A stretch of 6,192 nucleotides of DNA, from assembly GCA_019309605.1 (NCBI GenBank), contig JAFDFW010000127.1, positions 1-6,192 on the forward strand, in the 5' to 3' direction. Below are positions 5,427 through 6,192 of this stretch, in pieces. This DNA is from Deltaproteobacteria bacterium (lineage in GTDB: Bacteria; Myxococcota_A; Polyangia; Polyangiales; Houyiibacteriaceae). Position 1 is the stretch's first letter. Every line of letters starts with the position of its first letter. The position numbers were made by a program, and so were the translations under genes. The notes under the pieces were generated by a model, which saw nothing but the letters and a program-made list of their open reading frames with translations, was not told where the DNA came from and searched no databases.

Positions 5427-6192
5427 ATGAAGCAAGCCAGCGCGACTCTGATTGAGCTCACAGAAGCCGTCTATGACCTGGAAATGGAAGACGGCGCGTG
5501 GATCCCCAATCTGCTGCAAGTCGGGCTTCCGATCCTCGACCGTGGGCTCGGCGTCGCTGCAATTGCGTACACGCGCGACCCCAACGCTCCCGACTTCATC
5601 GTGCACCAGAAATTCGCCGCCTCGGGTCCCCCTGACCTCGTAGCGCGGCTTGATCGTGTAGCAAGCGAATTGCCCCGCGAGGTTTATCGGGAGCTGTTGC
5701 GCCCCGGCCTCGTCTCGACACTTTCCAAGGTGGCGGCGGACCACCCCGAATGCTTGGAGGCGTACGCGCGGCACATAGAGGGTTGCCGTGACGTGTTTGG
5801 CATGACTGCGGTCGATCCCAATGGTCTCGGAATCTTGGTGATCGCGTGTCTCCCGGAAGTCACCACGCTGAGGGGACGAGAGCGTGAGCTGTGGAAGATG
5901 GTCGGCGCGCACGTGGCCGCTGGGCACCGCCTGCGCGGCGCCATGGTCAGCGTGAAGAGCACTACCGGACTGCCGCGCGATGCCGAGGCGGTCATCGACC
6001 CAACACGGATCCGACTCACTGACGCAGCCGGCCTTGCGCAGAACAAGGAAGCCGCCCATGCGCTGCGCGAGGCCGCGGTTCGAATCGATCGTGCGCGCGG
6101 CAAGACGCGAAAGAGCGACCCTGGTGGAGCGCTCGAAATGTGGAGGAGCTTGACGGAGGGTCGATGGTCGCTCGTCGACTGGTTCGACAGCG
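5427..6192 (+). CDS. Probable LuxR-type transcriptional regulator, N-terminal part (3'-partial)
   Basis: The frame is open from ATG 5427 to the right edge and encodes 255 residues without a stop. Residues about 25-175 look like a GAF-type sensor domain: WIPNLLQVGLPILDRGLGVAA with a following strand, FIVHQ, and late strands GLGILVIACLP (132-142) before the helix ERELWKMVGAHVAAGHRLRGA (152-172). Residues 238-255 (EMWRSLTEGRWSLVDWFDS) match the linker that, in myxobacterial LuxR-type regulators I know, leads into a C-terminal helix-turn-helix. That HTH would lie just past the window, so the class is inferred from this linker and the N-terminal layout. The start has GAGG at 5413-5416, 10 nt upstream. 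An in-frame TGA at 5385-5387 limits the 5' end; a TTG at 5406 is the only other nearby start. The long open frame on the opposite strand is a shadow. Confidence 0.72.
   Translation, partial: MKQASATLIELTEAVYDLEMEDGAWIPNLLQVGLPILDRGLGVAAIAYTRDPNAPDFIVHQKFAASGPPDLVARLDRVASELPREVYRELLRPGLVSTLSKVAADHPECLEAYARHIEGCRDVFGMTAVDPNGLGILVIACLPEVTTLRGRERELWKMVGAHVAAGHRLRGAMVSVKSTTGLPRDAEAVIDPTRIRLTDAAGLAQNKEAAHALREAAVRIDRARGKTRKSDPGGALEMWRSLTEGRWSLVDWFDS

Noticed and set aside
5379..6059. A 226-codon open frame on the minus strand
   Set aside because: It is the shadow of the LuxR-type gene, whose own frame shows a coherent sensor domain and linker and has a ribosome binding site.

Overview
The window looks like chromosomal DNA from a high-GC Gram-negative bacterium, most likely a myxobacterium (Myxococcota) or close relative. 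This rests on three things: lipoproteins with a Asp-Pro-Asp-Gly-Gly linker after the lipidated cysteine, a LuxR-type regulator with the 'LTEGRWSLVDWFD' linker that I associate with myxobacterial regulators, and sparse, mostly monocistronic gene packing with small secreted proteins. The genus cannot be fixed from the sequence alone. No rRNA, tRNA, CRISPR array, insertion sequence or phage gene was seen.

Layout, left to right. (1) Positions 1-195, plus strand: the C-terminal end of a membrane protein that starts outside the window. (2) 206-2692, minus strand: an 828-residue lipoprotein. Its middle third has the hallmarks of a caspase-fold (clan CD) cysteine peptidase, followed by beta-rich, cysteine-rich domains. 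It converges on gene 1 with only 10 bp between the stop codons. (3) 2816-3130, minus: a 104-residue EthD-family protein. (4) 3298-4212, plus: an AraC-family regulator with a cupin sensor domain, divergent from the EthD gene. The 167-bp spacer carries nested inverted repeats next to the araC start. (5) 4238-4277: a two-tier hairpin between convergent genes. (6) 4319-4717, minus: a secreted 132-residue protein with ten cysteines. Its start codon sits beside a hairpin that would mask the ribosome binding region. (7) 4718-5128: a 411-bp non-coding stretch with several dyads and a tandem octamer. (8) 5129-5332, plus: a 67-residue lipoprotein that looks shortened. (9) 5427 to the right edge, plus: the N-terminal 255 residues of a probable LuxR-type regulator that runs off the window.

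How the parts may work together. The AraC regulator and EthD gene form a classic divergent regulator-target pair and may respond to a small organic ligand; the lipoprotein gene lies 123 bp downstream of the EthD gene on the same strand and could be co-transcribed, but may have its own promoter. The rest (cysteine-rich secreted protein, short lipoprotein, LuxR regulator) looks like independently controlled cell-envelope and regulatory genes. I see no clear multi-gene defence or biosynthetic system. The most unusual items are the membrane-anchored caspase-like protein and the ten-cysteine secreted protein with its structured leader.
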